NCBI GenBank assembly: GCA_006384855.1
Contig: VCJN01002718.1
Coordinates: forward strand, 1 to 64,000
Source of the DNA: Tetraselmis striata
Taxonomy: Eukaryota > Chlorophyta > Chlorodendrophyceae > Chlorodendrales > Chlorodendraceae
Length of the DNA: 64,000 nt
Direction: 5' to 3'
Shown here piece after piece: positions 38,762 through 49,266 of this stretch (positions are counted from its first letter, which is position 1; each line of letters begins with the position of its first letter). Both the position numbers and the translations under genes were made by a program. The notes below the pieces were generated by a model. It saw only the letters and a list, made by a program, of their open reading frames with translations, did not search any database and was not told the DNA's origin.

Positions 38762-40402
38762 ACGCGTGCATATGTCTGGGGCGTGTGGGAGGGGAGGCAG
38801 GCGAGCGGACCTGGCCGCCCTGCGTCGCCAACGCAAGCAGGCGGTCGTCCCACCAGTCCGCCGACGCAGCCCGGGTCAGCAGGTCCGATGCCTTTGCGCT
38901 CGGCTCCGCCTCCAAGCCAGCAAACTCCCTGCAGTGGACGGGCCAAGCAATTATGCCGGGGCGTCTAGATAGGCCAAGTACAGCGAGATGTGGGCAAGCA
39001 AGCATACCCCCCCCCCCCCCCCCCCCAGCGCACGTGCGCCCTCTTGCCCTTTCCTGTCCCTCGCTGCTGTCTTTCTGCCGGTCTAAATGCGCTCCCTGCC
39101 TCGCACTGCCCGGGGCCGCTTGATCGTAGCCGGCATGGCTCGCCCTGCTGCGAAAAATGGTCCAGCGCGCGCTGCATGGGGCCGCGTACCGGAGCGGGTC
39201 CACCGGTGCGGCGTCCTCCAGCGAGAAGAGGCGCAGCCCCACCGCAGGCGCGCCCGTCACGGCAGCAAAGCGCCCTGATGGCGACACGCGAATCTGCCAC
39301 TCGCCTGCCAGGCCATGCCACGGCGCTCGGCATCAGTCCCTCGCCCTGCTGCTGTGTGTGGCTGGCGGGTGAGGAGTGATGTTGGATGCAGGCGCACCTG
39401 TTCGCTCCTTGCGCGCTGGGAGCAGGGCGCCTAGCAGCCCGCCCGCGCCCGGCGGGCCTGAGGCAGCCACCAGCCGCAGCGTGGGCCGCTCATCCAGCAG
39501 CTGCCACACACTGAGCGACACGCGCTTGGCGCTGCCGCCGTCCCCCAGCCCCGGCCCATCGCCCGCAACCAGCAGTCGGCCGCTCGGGGCGTCGTACGTT
39601 AGGCAGTGCGGGGCGTGGTGGTGCGGGCGCAGGCTAATGGGGCGGCTGACGGGCGCGAGGGCGCTGCTGCCGGGGCGGTACGCCAGGACGTGGAGCGCAG
39701 CAGCGCAGGAGAGGGCCAGCAGGTGGAGCTCCCCGCCGCGCAGGACCGCCGCAGCGCCCGCCAGCCTGCCGCTAACCCCCCAGCCGCCGCTGCGGCCGTT
39801 GACGGCCGCCAGCACAGCACCCTTAGCTGGGTCAATCAGCCACAGGTCACCGCCCGCCGAGGGCACCGCCATGGCATCGCTCTCAGGGGCCCATGCCGGC
39901 TGTAGGAGCTCCAGCCCCAGCACCTGGGCGCGGCGTGAAAGCACACCTATCAGCAGCTGCCCCCTGACCTCTCACCTAGCCTGCGGTGCCTTCCCAGAAG
40001 AGCTCCGACCAAGGGATAGAGATGGGCCTCACAAGGGGTGGAGGTGGTCACTGCGCGCACCGGCGGATCGGGCACGAAGGTGGCGAGGACACTAGCAAAG
40101 CCATCCTCCGCTCCTAGCACCACAAGTGACCTCCGGCTGGGGCACACCACCGCCAGAAAGGCGCCGCAGGGGGAGGGCGCCAGCAGGCCGCCGGTGCGGA
40201 CCACGTGCGGCGTGGGACTGGCGGCGGGGGCGGCGATGGGGAGGAGGGCGCGGAGCAGGGAGATGCCTTGGGCGCCCCCCTCGGCGCCCTCGCTGGCCGT
40301 CACCTCGTGCCGCATACATACGTGTCGCTCGTACAGCAGACGGTCCACCTCCAGAGATACACGCCGTCCTGGCATCTTCTTTGCTGCAGCCACCTCCCCG
40401 GG
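25215..40402 (-). CDS. Sec39-domain NBAS/MIP2-like ER tethering protein, about 25 exons
   Basis: NBAS (MIP2 in plants, Sec39 in yeast) works with ZW10 and RINT1 in the Dsl1/NRZ complex that tethers Golgi-derived COPI vesicles at the ER. The N-terminal blocks (about 40402-40045, 39960-39404, 39300-39130, 38940-38795) suit the beta-propeller, with GLLAPSPCGAFLAVV, GGDLWLIDPAKGAV and IRVSPSGRFAAV. The alpha-solenoid follows: LRLREGDWEGALGLAEAHGL (38060-37630), DRGWVVSECFQRVAE (37575-37440), LCLLRHRERLGALTELL (36950-36720), PYLLDILAKLPETL (36580-36425), ARVRALEARAGHL (35630-35345), EAARGHVRVGRLLA (32600-32370), ELCRTLLRAGRFGLARSYLQ (31525-31385), VACGREYLYSAPAVD (31270-31080), VQYQQLQDRMQVVHMAL (30780-30690), VEELLRLSELMGL (30600-30470), LALQLVESGHGAAWELC (29985-29730) and TALKLAAQYGVETWQL (28590-28110), ending in Ala-rich exons to 25215. 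Borders are approximate and weak exons may be missed. The first coding exon lies upstream of 40402 and was not fixed. Introns carry mostly sense-strand C runs. Confidence 0.8.
34134..34463. repeat. Tandem duplication of about 157 bp containing (CATA)n, intronic
   Basis: Two copies start at 34134 and 34291. Each begins TCACT(C/T)TGTATCTGCTCAT, runs into a CATA/CAGA microsatellite, and ends with an ACGGGTGCCGAC ... GGCTGCCA segment. It sits inside an intron of the Sec39/NBAS gene. Copies differ by scattered substitutions and microsatellite length. Confidence 0.85.
38723..38759. repeat. (CT)n microsatellite, intronic
   Basis: About 17 CT units in a Sec39/NBAS intron (GA repeats on the sense strand). 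Confidence 0.9.
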
Positions 40403-41348
40403 CTGCAGGAAAGGGAGCGAGGGGAGTGGGGGGGGGGGGGGGTTTGGAGGGGGTCACTCGGCCTTGGTCAATTCTGCGGAGTGGTTGCCCTATACGTCCG
40501 CCAGCTGACTCTTGCCCACTTACAGCGACTGCCGCAGCCGGCGGTGACTGGCGCTACAGGTAGGGACGGGGGTTGCAGGTGGATCTCGGTTGGCCGTTTA
40601 GCCTGAAGGCCATCTGTGGTCGTGCCTGCTGTCGTCGGGTGATAGGGCGCAAGCTGGAGGTCGTCAGCACAGCCATCGCGTGCCGCGCCGAGCAGGTGAT
40701 GGGCGTGGTTTCAGCGCGGCGATTGCCAGCGTATGGTGTGTCACAACTCACAAGGGTACCCTACCTAGCTAGGGTATTACAGGAGTACCCTTGCAAATAT
40801 ATTAGGGTAAAGCGGGGTTTTGTTTTCCATGCGCTTGCTGTTTGCGAGGAGCGCGTTACGGAAGGCGCGCTCGGCGCGCTCCAGTTTCCGTGGGGGCGGC
40901 GCGCGCGCGGCTGGGCGCCGCCGCCGCCGGCCGCCGCGGCCGCGCCGAGCGGCTTTCAACGGGGCGGCCACCTCACCGCTTCCCTTCCACGCTCTCTCAC
41001 CACCCTTACACCTACCGAACATCCCTCAGTGACCTGACCTTCCTTCTCGGAGGGTGCTGACTCGGGGAAGTTTCACCAACTAGCTCATCAAGGTGCGTGC
41101 GGGACCTGTCCTCGGGGCGATGGTGGATGTGTACCGGCAGAAGGCAGCCGAAACTGCGACCCCCCCCCCCCCCCCCCCCCCCCCCCGCGCGCGCCCCTCA
41201 AGAGGAGCATTGCCAGTCCTTGCCGCGCATATACCGATTTCCCTTGTTATCGATGCCGTGTTCAGCCAACGATGCGCCTGCCGGGTCGGCTGGTCTGGAC
41301 GGGCGCGTGGTCTCTGAGCGGGTGCTGATCCGCCTCCGGTGCGCGCAG
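40403..41348. promoter_or_regulatory. Divergent promoter region between Sec39/NBAS and RPS20, including the RPS20 5' UTR intron
   Basis: The minus-strand tethering gene and the plus-strand ribosomal gene diverge here, so a shared promoter is likely. The RPS20 mRNA probably has a non-coding first exon ending near 41091 (ATCAAG|GTGCGT) and a 5' UTR intron with a C run at about 41161-41186, ending CGCAG directly at the ATG. An (AGGGTA)-like cluster lies near 40752-40805. No specific factor sites are assigned. Confidence 0.45.
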
Positions 41349-41930
41349 ATGGCCATGAAGGCGCCCGCCAAGGAGGGACTGGAGGAGGGACCCACCGTCC
41401 ACCGCATCCGCATGACCCTGACATCTCGCAACGTGAAGAACCTCGAGAAGGGTGAGGGCCGCCCGTAGGCTCCCGTTAGCCGCATGCAGTGCGGGAGTGC
41501 GCCCTTACTTGCATTGACCTCATGGTGCCGCCCCCTCTGTTCCCGCAGTGTGCGCCGACCTCATCCGCGGCTCCAAGGAGAAGAACCTCAAGGTCAAGGG
41601 CCCCGTGCGCATGCCCACCAAGCGCCTGACCATCACCACCCGCAAGTCTCCCTGCGGTGAGGGTACCAACACCTGGGACCGCCTGGAGATGCGCATCCAC
41701 AAGCGCCTGATCGACATGCACGCGCCCGCGGACGTGGTAAAGCAGATCACCTCCATCAGGTGAGACCCCTCCCCCCCCTGCCTATCTGCCTCCCTCTGCC
41801 TGTCGGCCTGCCACGACTATCCAAACCCCCTGCTGGATTCCTATATGCTGATCCCCCCCCCCTCCCCCCCCTCTCTTTCTGCAGCATTGAGCCCGGTGTC
41901 GAGGTGGACGTGACCATTGCCGACGTCTAA
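41349..41930 (+). CDS. RPS20: Cytosolic 40S ribosomal protein uS10 (RPS20)
   Basis: This small-subunit protein sits in the head of the 40S ribosome. Exons are 41349-41451, 41549-41759 and 41885-41930, with GT-AG, phase-matched junctions and 119 residues, the normal eukaryotic length. The sequence begins [20 protein letters not shown] and contains [58 protein letters not shown] and ends in [10 protein letters not shown], all hallmark eukaryotic uS10 segments. The ATG lies exactly at a 3' splice site of a probable 5' UTR intron, common in algal ribosomal genes. A TGTAA follows the stop by about 100 nt. Identity is secure. Confidence 0.97.
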
Positions 41931-43322
41931 ATTGGCGGCTGACTACATCAGCCTGAAAATCGATGAAAGTGCTGGGCTGGGAGACGCTGCGCGCAGGCCA
42001 TGACATGCATGGCTCTGCACAGCGCGCTCTGTGTAATTATGCAACCCAGTGCCAAAACCCTCCGCCCGAAAGCCCCTCTCCATGTTATCCTATGAGACTG
42101 GGCGCATAGTCAGCAGTGCAACAAGCTCCTTTTTGCAAGCATGGCAAGATGTGCATGTGTTGCCCTGTTTCCGCTGTGCAAGCATTGCCACGATTCCTGT
42201 CAGCATAATGGCCACTGAGCGATCCGCGTGGTCATGTCAAATGTTGGCGACACAAAGCACCCACATGCCATACCCCCTCCCCCCACCCTTAAATCCCAAT
42301 CTGCAAAATTTCGCGTGGGTGTTCCAACATCGCAGCAATTGGTCCTCTGTGAAAGCAGAATGACCAGCTCCCACTGTAAGGCCAAGTGCCTATAATTTTG
42401 TAAAACAAGGCTCCTCTATTGTTTCAGTTCCTCCAGGCAACGTTGAGGGGGTTGGCAAGCTCACATATGTCAAGACCATCGGTGCTACAGCTTCCGCTTA
42501 ATGCTGCAACCCACCGATTGCGATGATGGTACACGGATTGTTGCTGTTGCGTCGCCAAAGTTTCAGCATGGAAATAGCCTGATTCAGGTTCACCGTCACA
42601 GGAGAAACCCTCCGAACCTGCATCCCACGTTGGATATGCTAGAGCTGGCATCGTAGCATTGGCCATGGTATCTATACGATATCAAGGTATTGTGACAGGG
42701 AAGTTGCGCGCTCGGAGAGGGGCATGCATGGGGGAAGTTGCAACGGAGCCTTACTACAGGTGAGAAACAGCCATGATTCAATTGGCGTGGAGTGTTGCTT
42801 GTCTAGCTAGTGAGTTGATCAGGTCAGCATGCGAGTTGAGCCATGCTGAGCGGCATTAACATCACTTGCAAATGCGAGCGGCCACAGTGACAGGCCCCCA
42901 CCCTCCTCGATGTTGTGTGACTCGATGCGGCGCCCGCCGTCTCTCCGTCTCAGAAGTAGTAAGGGCTTCTTTTCGACCCTTGTCAATCGGGACTGCACGC
43001 TAGTTGCGAGGGTGGCGCAGGATTGGCAGGGTGGTTTGTGCAGCGCACGACGCACAGGGGATGGCCGTACATGCCCGTGCCGTAGTGCAGCTCAGGGACA
43101 CATGGCGGAGACACATTGGGTGCAACCCAGCAGTGCAAGACAATTGGATTTCAAGATGTACAGCAAAGTATACATGACAAGCCATTGTGGCCTGCCAGCC
43201 GTCTCCCCTCTAGTTCCGTCTATTCAGACCCGGCTGATCGTGCCCTCAAGAGCAAGGCCACAGCCGGCCTGGAGTCGCCGTGACGCGGTCCAGTGAGCGC
43301 ACCCGTCTCGGTGGAATAGCGC
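41931..43322. other. Intergenic region between convergent RPS20 and cold-shock genes
   Basis: The RPS20 3' UTR occupies the start, with TGTAA at 42032-42036. No further gene is recognised. The two genes are convergent, so no promoter is expected. Confidence 0.4.
42032..42036 (+). terminator. TGTAA poly(A) signal of RPS20
   Basis: TGTAA lies 102 nt past the RPS20 stop codon, the only such motif in the first 120 nt downstream. Confidence 0.55.
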
Positions 43323-44338
43323 TCAGTACTCGTCGTTGTAGTAGTTGTCACGGCGCTGCTGCTGCTGACCCTAAAGACGGTGGACGAGCGCAAAGAATGG
43401 AGTAGTCAGTAATGAGTCAGTAGTCAGCAGGCTAAATCACCGACAGGTTGTATTATCCTCCCCCCCCCCCCCCTTTCAACCCCTTGCCTCGGGAAGGCCC
43501 TTTCATACTCCCTCACACAACCAACCCCAACAGGACTGAGGCAGAATACACATTGATAGGAAAGTCGGACGAGACTCAGAGTCATCCGCAGCAGATGGGA
43601 AGGAGGGGAATCGAGTTTGGTAGTCTTCTTCGATGGGTTGCGCCTCACCTGGACGAAGTCGCCGTTGGGGCCGGTGACGTCCGCCGCGCGCTTCTTGCCG
43701 TTATCCTGCTCCTCAACCACAAACTCCACGGACTCCCCCTCGGCCAGGCTGCGGAAGCCGGGCGAGTGGATCACGGTCTGAGGACGGGCAGGCGTCGGCC
43801 AGATCTCAGCGGCGGCGCGTCATCAGTTTTGATAAAACTATATATCGGCAACTTTCTAGGGGTGTAGTTTCGTCGTGCGGCGAGATGGCATCGAAAGGCG
43901 ATACGCGGCAGAGCAGTTGCGTCCAACGTGGGCGCGTCACGCATCGGCAGCGCCGCTTCTGAGCGCTGCAGGGCACGGAAAGCAGTGGTGGAAAACGGCG
44001 GCCGCAAACGCGGACTAGCCCGGCGAGCGGGGCGCCGGCGCGGCACATCCCGGAGCCTTCTGGCGCTCAAGGACAGGGCGGATCACCTGGTGCACAAACA
44101 CGTCGGCCTCGCCGTTGGAAGGCGTGATGAATCCGTATCCCTTGGTGACGTTGAACCACTTTACGGTACCCGTGAGCCGCTCGCCGTCCGCGGAGGCGGC
44201 GAAGGCGCGCATCGAGATGGCCAGAGCAGGCAGAGCGGAGCTGGTGCGCAGAGACACGCTCGGCGACGGCACAGCGCGCCTCGTGGCCAGCGTGGCGGAG
44301 CGGATCAGAGATCCCTGGAAAAGGACGCGGAGAGCCAT
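43323..44338 (-). CDS. Organelle-targeted cold-shock-domain protein
   Basis: Cold-shock-domain proteins bind single-stranded RNA or DNA and act as RNA chaperones. Exons are 44338-44087, 43777-43649 and 43370-43323, with GT-AG, phase-0 junctions and 142 residues. Residues 1-50 are rich in Ser, Arg and Ala and lack acidic residues ([20 protein letters not shown] start), suggesting a mitochondrial or plastid transit peptide. The cold-shock domain follows with the RNP1-type KGYGFITP and RNP2-type VFVHQ motifs ([23 protein letters not shown]), then [21 protein letters not shown] short tail ([15 protein letters not shown]) is Gln/Arg/Tyr-rich. The target organelle is inferred. A C run (plus strand) lies in the second intron. 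Confidence 0.9.
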
Positions 44339-45389
44339 CTTGAAGACTTGCGCTGGACAAAGACGAAACGGGGACTTGTCGTGGATGTGGTGGTCGAGGG
44401 GCGAGGTGTGTCAACGAGGGTGTTGAGAGTCCGGGGGTGGGCACGCGCTGCTTGGGAGAGAGGTGACGACAAAACTACAGCGGCAAGCTGCGCGCTGCGT
44501 GAAGGGTTGCCACGTCGCGGGTTTAACACTGTGCTATGTACTGAGACCCCACAGCGAGTCAGCGATACAGTACTACTAGTACCGGTAGTAATCTCGAGCG
44601 CGGCCAAGAGCCCAAGAGAAAGCGGCGGCGGCGCGGCCGCCGCTGCTAAGGATTACTGGTACCGACCTGGTACCATCAGAGTACAGTAATCCTTACAGAG
44701 AGCTGACGAGCGTGACGATGACCTGGCAACACAGAGCGCCGCCGCTGATAGTCGCTACTTCTATCTCGCCGTACTGAGCATTACTGTTGTATCATGGCGA
44801 AATAATTACGGATAATGTACAATGTGATTGTCGTGATCCAAGATATTTTAAATACCTCTACGCAGGACAGCATCGCAATATAACTAAGAAGATATTTCAC
44901 AAGGAACGTCTGAGCTGCCGAAGACTGCCAGGTCTAGTTACACATTGTGATACTCAGGAATTTGCAGGCAAACAATCCCACGGAAAGGGGGTTGGGCGGG
45001 CTGTGGCGCGCTCGATGGAGCGTGCCACAGCAAAGGAGAGTAAACCGGTCGGCCGCCATGGAGGTAGGTGGTGGCCCTGACCAGCCCCCGTAAACATGCG
45101 CTCGCACACGCGCGCTACGGGCGCCGTGCCAGGGCTATAGCGCTACCGTACAGAGAGAGAAACCACAAAACTATTTTAGATCATTTCACAACAAACGTTT
45201 GGTTTGCCGACTAAAGAATGCCGGGCGCAGCATGCCACGGGTGGGAGTCATGGGCGAGAATGTTGAAGGCGACGACATGCCAGCGGGGTGCGCCCACTCG
45301 AAGGCGGTCGCATGTACGGCTCGAATGAACAGGTTGTGGCGCGGCTTCCATGAGCGCATGCCGGAGCACATCCCCTAGAGGAGCGGGTA
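44339..45389. other. Spacer upstream of the cold-shock gene
   Basis: This holds the cold-shock gene's promoter. A perfect 12-bp inverted repeat, TAAGGATTACTG / CAGTAATCCTTA, lies at 44647-44658 and 44684-44695 with a 25-nt loop that contains a nested GGTACC pair. No other gene is recognised. Confidence 0.5.
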
Positions 45390-45980
45390 TTGCGAAGCTT
45401 TGTCATGCCGGGAGGGAGCAATGACGATGGCTGGGGCACCACTAGACTCCAGTTTGCTAGTCTGGAGTTTCCATGAATTCCGATGAGGGGGGAGGGGGGG
45501 GAGGGGGGTTACACTAGATAGTACGTTCGCAACGCCGTGTAGTGTCGGAACGGCGCATTGCGTTGACGGCCTCGCACCACGGGTCACGCCATCAACGGGC
45601 GTTGTAGCGGGGCACGAGCGCGTTTCGGACGTCGCAAAGCGGTCGATGGTGCAGGCGCCCTACTTAGCACCGAGCGAGGCGAATCGACGCGGGTTGAACC
45701 GCCAATCGCCGCATTCACTCTTGCGATTGAGACTACCAGCCCAGATAGTCGCCGCAAAACGGATGTAGCGCACGGGCAAGAAAATACCGTGCGCGTATAT
45801 GAGGTACCATGTTTTGCGAAGCTCAACCATGAGGCGTGGGGAGCGAGAGATGAGGTTGGTGACAACGCCATCAACCGTTCGGTTGTCCTCGTGCAAGCAT
45901 ATGTGACAATTGCGGAGCGTGATTGGGGAGGGAGGACTCAATAGTCTGACGGGCGGCTTCGTCGAGCTCTTTTAGGGTAA
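45390..45980 (-). mobile_element. Degenerate DIRS/Ty3-like retroelement fragment (RNase H region)
   Basis: The minus-strand frame reads LHEDNRTVDGVVTNLISRSP, then MVELRKTWYLIYAHGI and VRYIRFAATIWAGSLNRKSE, ending GDWRFNPRRFASL. This is the RNase H tail of retroelement polyproteins in which 'EDN' is catalytic and 'xIxSxxNxxADxLSR' is usual. Here the AD of that motif is AG, and downstream frames are shifted, so the copy is dead. Flanking element ends were not found. Confidence 0.65.
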
Positions 45981-46553
45981 TATGTGGGCAGAGCGGTCAT
46001 CGTCGTACCAAAAAATCCAAGCCTCATGGTGTTGGTTCATGACGTCGCCCCAACCGTACGACAAACTGTCGACGTGCAAGTATAACCGGTTTTGATAGGG
46101 CGGTTAATAATGGGGCGGCACTTGTGTTGGGTAGGCACGCCCACCCGCTACCATCGCAGGTCACGTTCGAGATGGCGGGTGAGCTTAGTTATCGCCACTT
46201 GGCGTTACGGTCACGTCACTGGGCCCGCGGGCCTAATGGCTTAACACCGCGGTGTTTACGGCGAGTAGTACTGCAGTAGTAGCATCCGGTAGCGATATCA
46301 TAATTACATGAGCTAGCAGCAGAAAGCGACATATATCAGGAAATCACCAAAAAAAAAAACGTTCAGAAAAGTCCTCTACAGCGACACCGAGATGGAAGCA
46401 GTAACATGAGAAGACGCAGAATGGGCACGAGCCCACGCATCATACTTGGCCATCTGCACACCGGCAGAGAGAATGCCGCCCAGGGTACCATGCACGCAAG
46501 CCGAGACCCGTTGCAACAGCCCCCGCCGTGTGCGCGACAGGTGACGGCGGAAC
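45981..46553. other. Spacer between retroelement fragments
   Basis: No gene is recognised. An A run lies near 46348-46358. It may be untranslated sequence of either neighbouring fragment. Confidence 0.3.
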
Positions 46554-47297
46554 TCAGCAGGTCGGTTGGCGACAAAGTTCCGAAGTGCTTGAACGGATTG
46601 ACAACGAAGGAAGCATCAGGTAGGTCGGGGCGGAAGGACCGCCATGGAAGTTGCGCACAGCCAACAGCACCACGACGATGTAGACCGCCGTCAAAGCGGA
46701 CTTCCCGAGACGGCCGCGGTCCTCAACAACAAAAGGGTAGTACCGGTGAACACCCTGCACTGGGGCGGAAGACGCCCGGTCCGCTGCCAACTTACCATGC
46801 TCCGCCTCGGTCGCCGCGATTCCCGGGGTGCACCATCGGGGGTCGTTGCTCCAATAAGTGGGGGTCGTGGAGGACACGCACGCGAAGTCGATCATGTAAT
46901 CGCACGCCGCCCCCCCCCCCCCCCACCCCGCCAGCGTCAAGTCCGACGGCCGCGAGCGGTCCGCTAGGCGCAGCCCACTCGTCTCAAGGGTCAAGTCGCC
47001 GGCTCCCGAACGGTCCCGGTCAAGCACCGCCCCCGCATCAATTGCCACAGATGCCCACAGATTCTTCAAAGCGGTATGCATGCGGTGCGTGTAGTTCGCT
47101 ACGGGGCATATGGGTAAATGATCCACGATGAAATCCGTAGCGCTCCGGTTCGAGCCATCCGTAGAGCAAAGCCATAAGGGATCAATACCACACGTGGGGC
47201 CATGGCAAGTGACAAGCGCGAAACCTCCGCGCGGGCAAAGGCCAAGTACCCACGCAGCGATATCATACTGGGCGGTGCGTAGTACTTTGTAAAACAT
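46554..47297 (-). mobile_element. 5'-truncated non-LTR retrotransposon, C-terminal part of the polyprotein
   Basis: The minus-strand frame has LWLCSTDGSNRSATDFIVDH, RMHTALKNLWASVAIDAG, RPSDLTLAGWGGGGAACDYM, then PGIAATEAEHGKLAADRAS and YYPFVVEDRGRLGKSALTAV. This order (Cys-His knuckle remnant, 'RPxDLxLxGW...DxxxDxxx', 'A..EAxKxxxx', 'F.PFVVE..G..G') is the C-terminal region of many plant and algal LINE proteins. No RT motifs remain upstream, so the copy is truncated. It differs in sequence from the LINE relic at 0.8-3.2 kb and is another family. Confidence 0.65.
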
Positions 47298-48225
47298 GAT
47301 ATCGGGTCATCACAATGCAGCCTCATGCCAACCTGGCATCGCGAGTACACGCCATGATGACGCGCCGCACAGTGAAGTCGCAATGTGCGAGAATCATATA
47401 GTAAACAACGTACAATAGCGGCCGCGCGCGGTCGCGCTGTTGTCATCGCCGTCGGGTAGACGCGCGGGTAGCCGGCAGCAGGCGGGCCGGCCGCGGCGGG
47501 GAGTCATCGCCGGCCAGCATATGGCCGAGCCACATCGCGAGTAGGCCATCATGTGAACACCCGAGCACGATGCAGGAGCTGAGCAAATATTCACACCGGC
47601 AAGACACCATTAATCGACCAGCACCCTATCCGGAAAGGTAATATACGAGTACCTCAAAAATGCCACAAGCGCGATGTTACGGCGGTCAGTCGCGCGCGTG
47701 GTAGTCATTATAGGGAACCAAGACGCGGTCCCGCGGGGGTTCACGGCCGGCCCGCCGGGTCGTTATGGCACATTCAGCGCCACGATGGCCAGGTCGCCCA
47801 CCACGACGGACGACGATATCCGCGTGGCCACCCGCCGCCCGGAGCGCGCGGCGGGCGGCGGGCGACCCAGCGGTTGTCTTCGGCAGCGTCATCGTGAGAA
47901 CCTACGCGGCACGTACAACTGCGGATGTGCTCGCGGACGTCGGTCCGGACGGCGGTAGGGCGAGGGCCATGCTCGATCGGCACGGCTGCCGATGCGCGAC
48001 TCTTCTGTTGGGCGCCCCGCATCTAGAGGAGGCGGAGCGCCCGGTGATGCACCAAGTCTGGGTGCACGGCCCGGCCCTCCGCGGCCTCGCAGCATGGGCC
48101 GATCTCTGGGAGTAGCCGGCCCTAAGCATGTTGGCAGCCTACCAGCTCTGAACCAACCGCCCGCCCGACTACGACGCAGGCGTCGCACTCAGTGATGCCC
48201 ACGTTGTCTTGCGTCTTCATGAGGG
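47298..48225. other. Spacer left of the DNA transposon
   Basis: Several overlapping GC-rich open frames (for example plus strand 47765-48115) show no recognisable motif. This is the left flank of the transposon insertion; sequence at 48228 was presumably continuous with that at 56097 before insertion. Confidence 0.35.
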
Positions 48226-48480
48226 GGTCACTGTGAGATTCAGATGTGACGTAAATGTGCCCTACTGGTGACGAACGACGACATACGGGGACGATACGGG
48301 ACGGACGAGGGACGTGGATTTCATACCCAGTAGCGACGACTATCTCGCGCGACCTGTAAAGTACTATATGAATTTCTCGTTTCCATAATTTCATCAAATT
48401 GATATGCGCACGCGGGCTCGCGTGTCGCCCGCCGACGCGGAGCACCCGGGCTAAGTACAGGCGGATGTACGCACTCATTG

Positions 48481-48548
48481 CACATCGCCGCACATCGCTG
48501 ACCGCACATCGCTGACCGCTGACCCCGCGGTGTGCCGCGATGTGCGGC
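48481..48548. repeat. Subterminal CACATCGC repeats and hairpin of the DNA transposon
   Basis: Three CACATCGC copies within 35 nt are followed by an inverted copy: GCCGCACATCGC pairs with GCGATGTGCGGC at 48537-48548. Clustered subterminal motifs are typical transposase-binding sites in CACTA elements. A related CACCGCCGCA cluster lies near the other end at about 54476-54510. Confidence 0.6.
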
Positions 48549-48834
48549 ACGACGGGCGGAGGTGTGGGCGGATGTAGGTGGTACGGTAGGTGGTAGGCGG
48601 TAGGTGGTGTTCGTAGGTGCGCGTTTTAATGCAGCCGCCCTAACTGCTGATGATTGTGTAACGCCCCAGCACGCGCATGAAGTATGGGGTCGCCTCACGG
48701 TCACCGCCGCTCACCGTTGAATCAAGCGCGGACAGCCGCGCACTCGCATCTGTGTTGCCTGCCGGTGGTGGGTTACATCCACCCCAACTCTCAACCCCCC
48801 CCCCCCCCCCCGCCCCCCGCGCGCGGCAGCAGGC

Positions 48835-49026
48835 ATGCCGGCAAAGGGATGGATAGCGAGTGTGTCGAAGGATGGCGTGTACTCATGCAAGCACTGCCGG
48901 GGCAACGTGACGGGCACTTGTGATAAGATGGCGCGAGAGCGGCACTTCCTAAAATTCCCGAACTGTAGCCACTCGTTGAAGCGTGCGGCTAAGTTGCGCC
49001 GCAAGGCCGCCGTATCACAAGTTTAG
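48835..49026 (+). CDS. Small zinc-finger ORF in the DNA transposon (BED-like)
   Basis: The 63-residue frame starts MPAKGWIASVSKDGVYSCKH. Cys-x2-Cys followed by His and a further Cys (SCKHC ... ERHFLKFPNC) resembles the BED-type fingers found at the N-terminus of many transposases, although spacing is not canonical. The C-terminus is basic (KRAAKLRRK). A C run lies just upstream (48798-48813). It may be the first exon of a larger transposon protein, because plus-strand coding continues after the telomere-like tract at 49022. Confidence 0.5.
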   Translation: MPAKGWIASVSKDGVYSCKHCRGNVTGTCDKMARERHFLKFPNCSHSLKRAAKLRRKAAVSQV

Positions 49027-49073
49027 GGTTTTAAGTTTTAAAACCCTAAAACCCTAAAAAAAAAACCCTAAAG
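49022..49073. repeat. Interstitial telomere-like tract
   Basis: TTTAGGG on one side and three CCCTAAA-type units on the other, with an A run between, form an inverted telomere-like block. Plant-type TTTAGGG is used by many green algae. Here it sits inside the DNA transposon, possibly in an intron. Confidence 0.7.
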
Positions 49074-49266
49074 CAGGGGCGGCAGCAGCAGCAGCAACAA
49101 CAACAGGGGCGGCAGCAGGAGTAGCTGCAGCCGTCGGAAACGGCCCGCCGGCGCCGGTCTCGGACGACGGCGGCTCGAAGGTGGACGATGTGATGGGCGT
49201 GGGGGAGGACCCCGTTGGCGAAGACGGTATGGACATCGACGCGCATGCGTGGCCGCCGGCGGGCGT

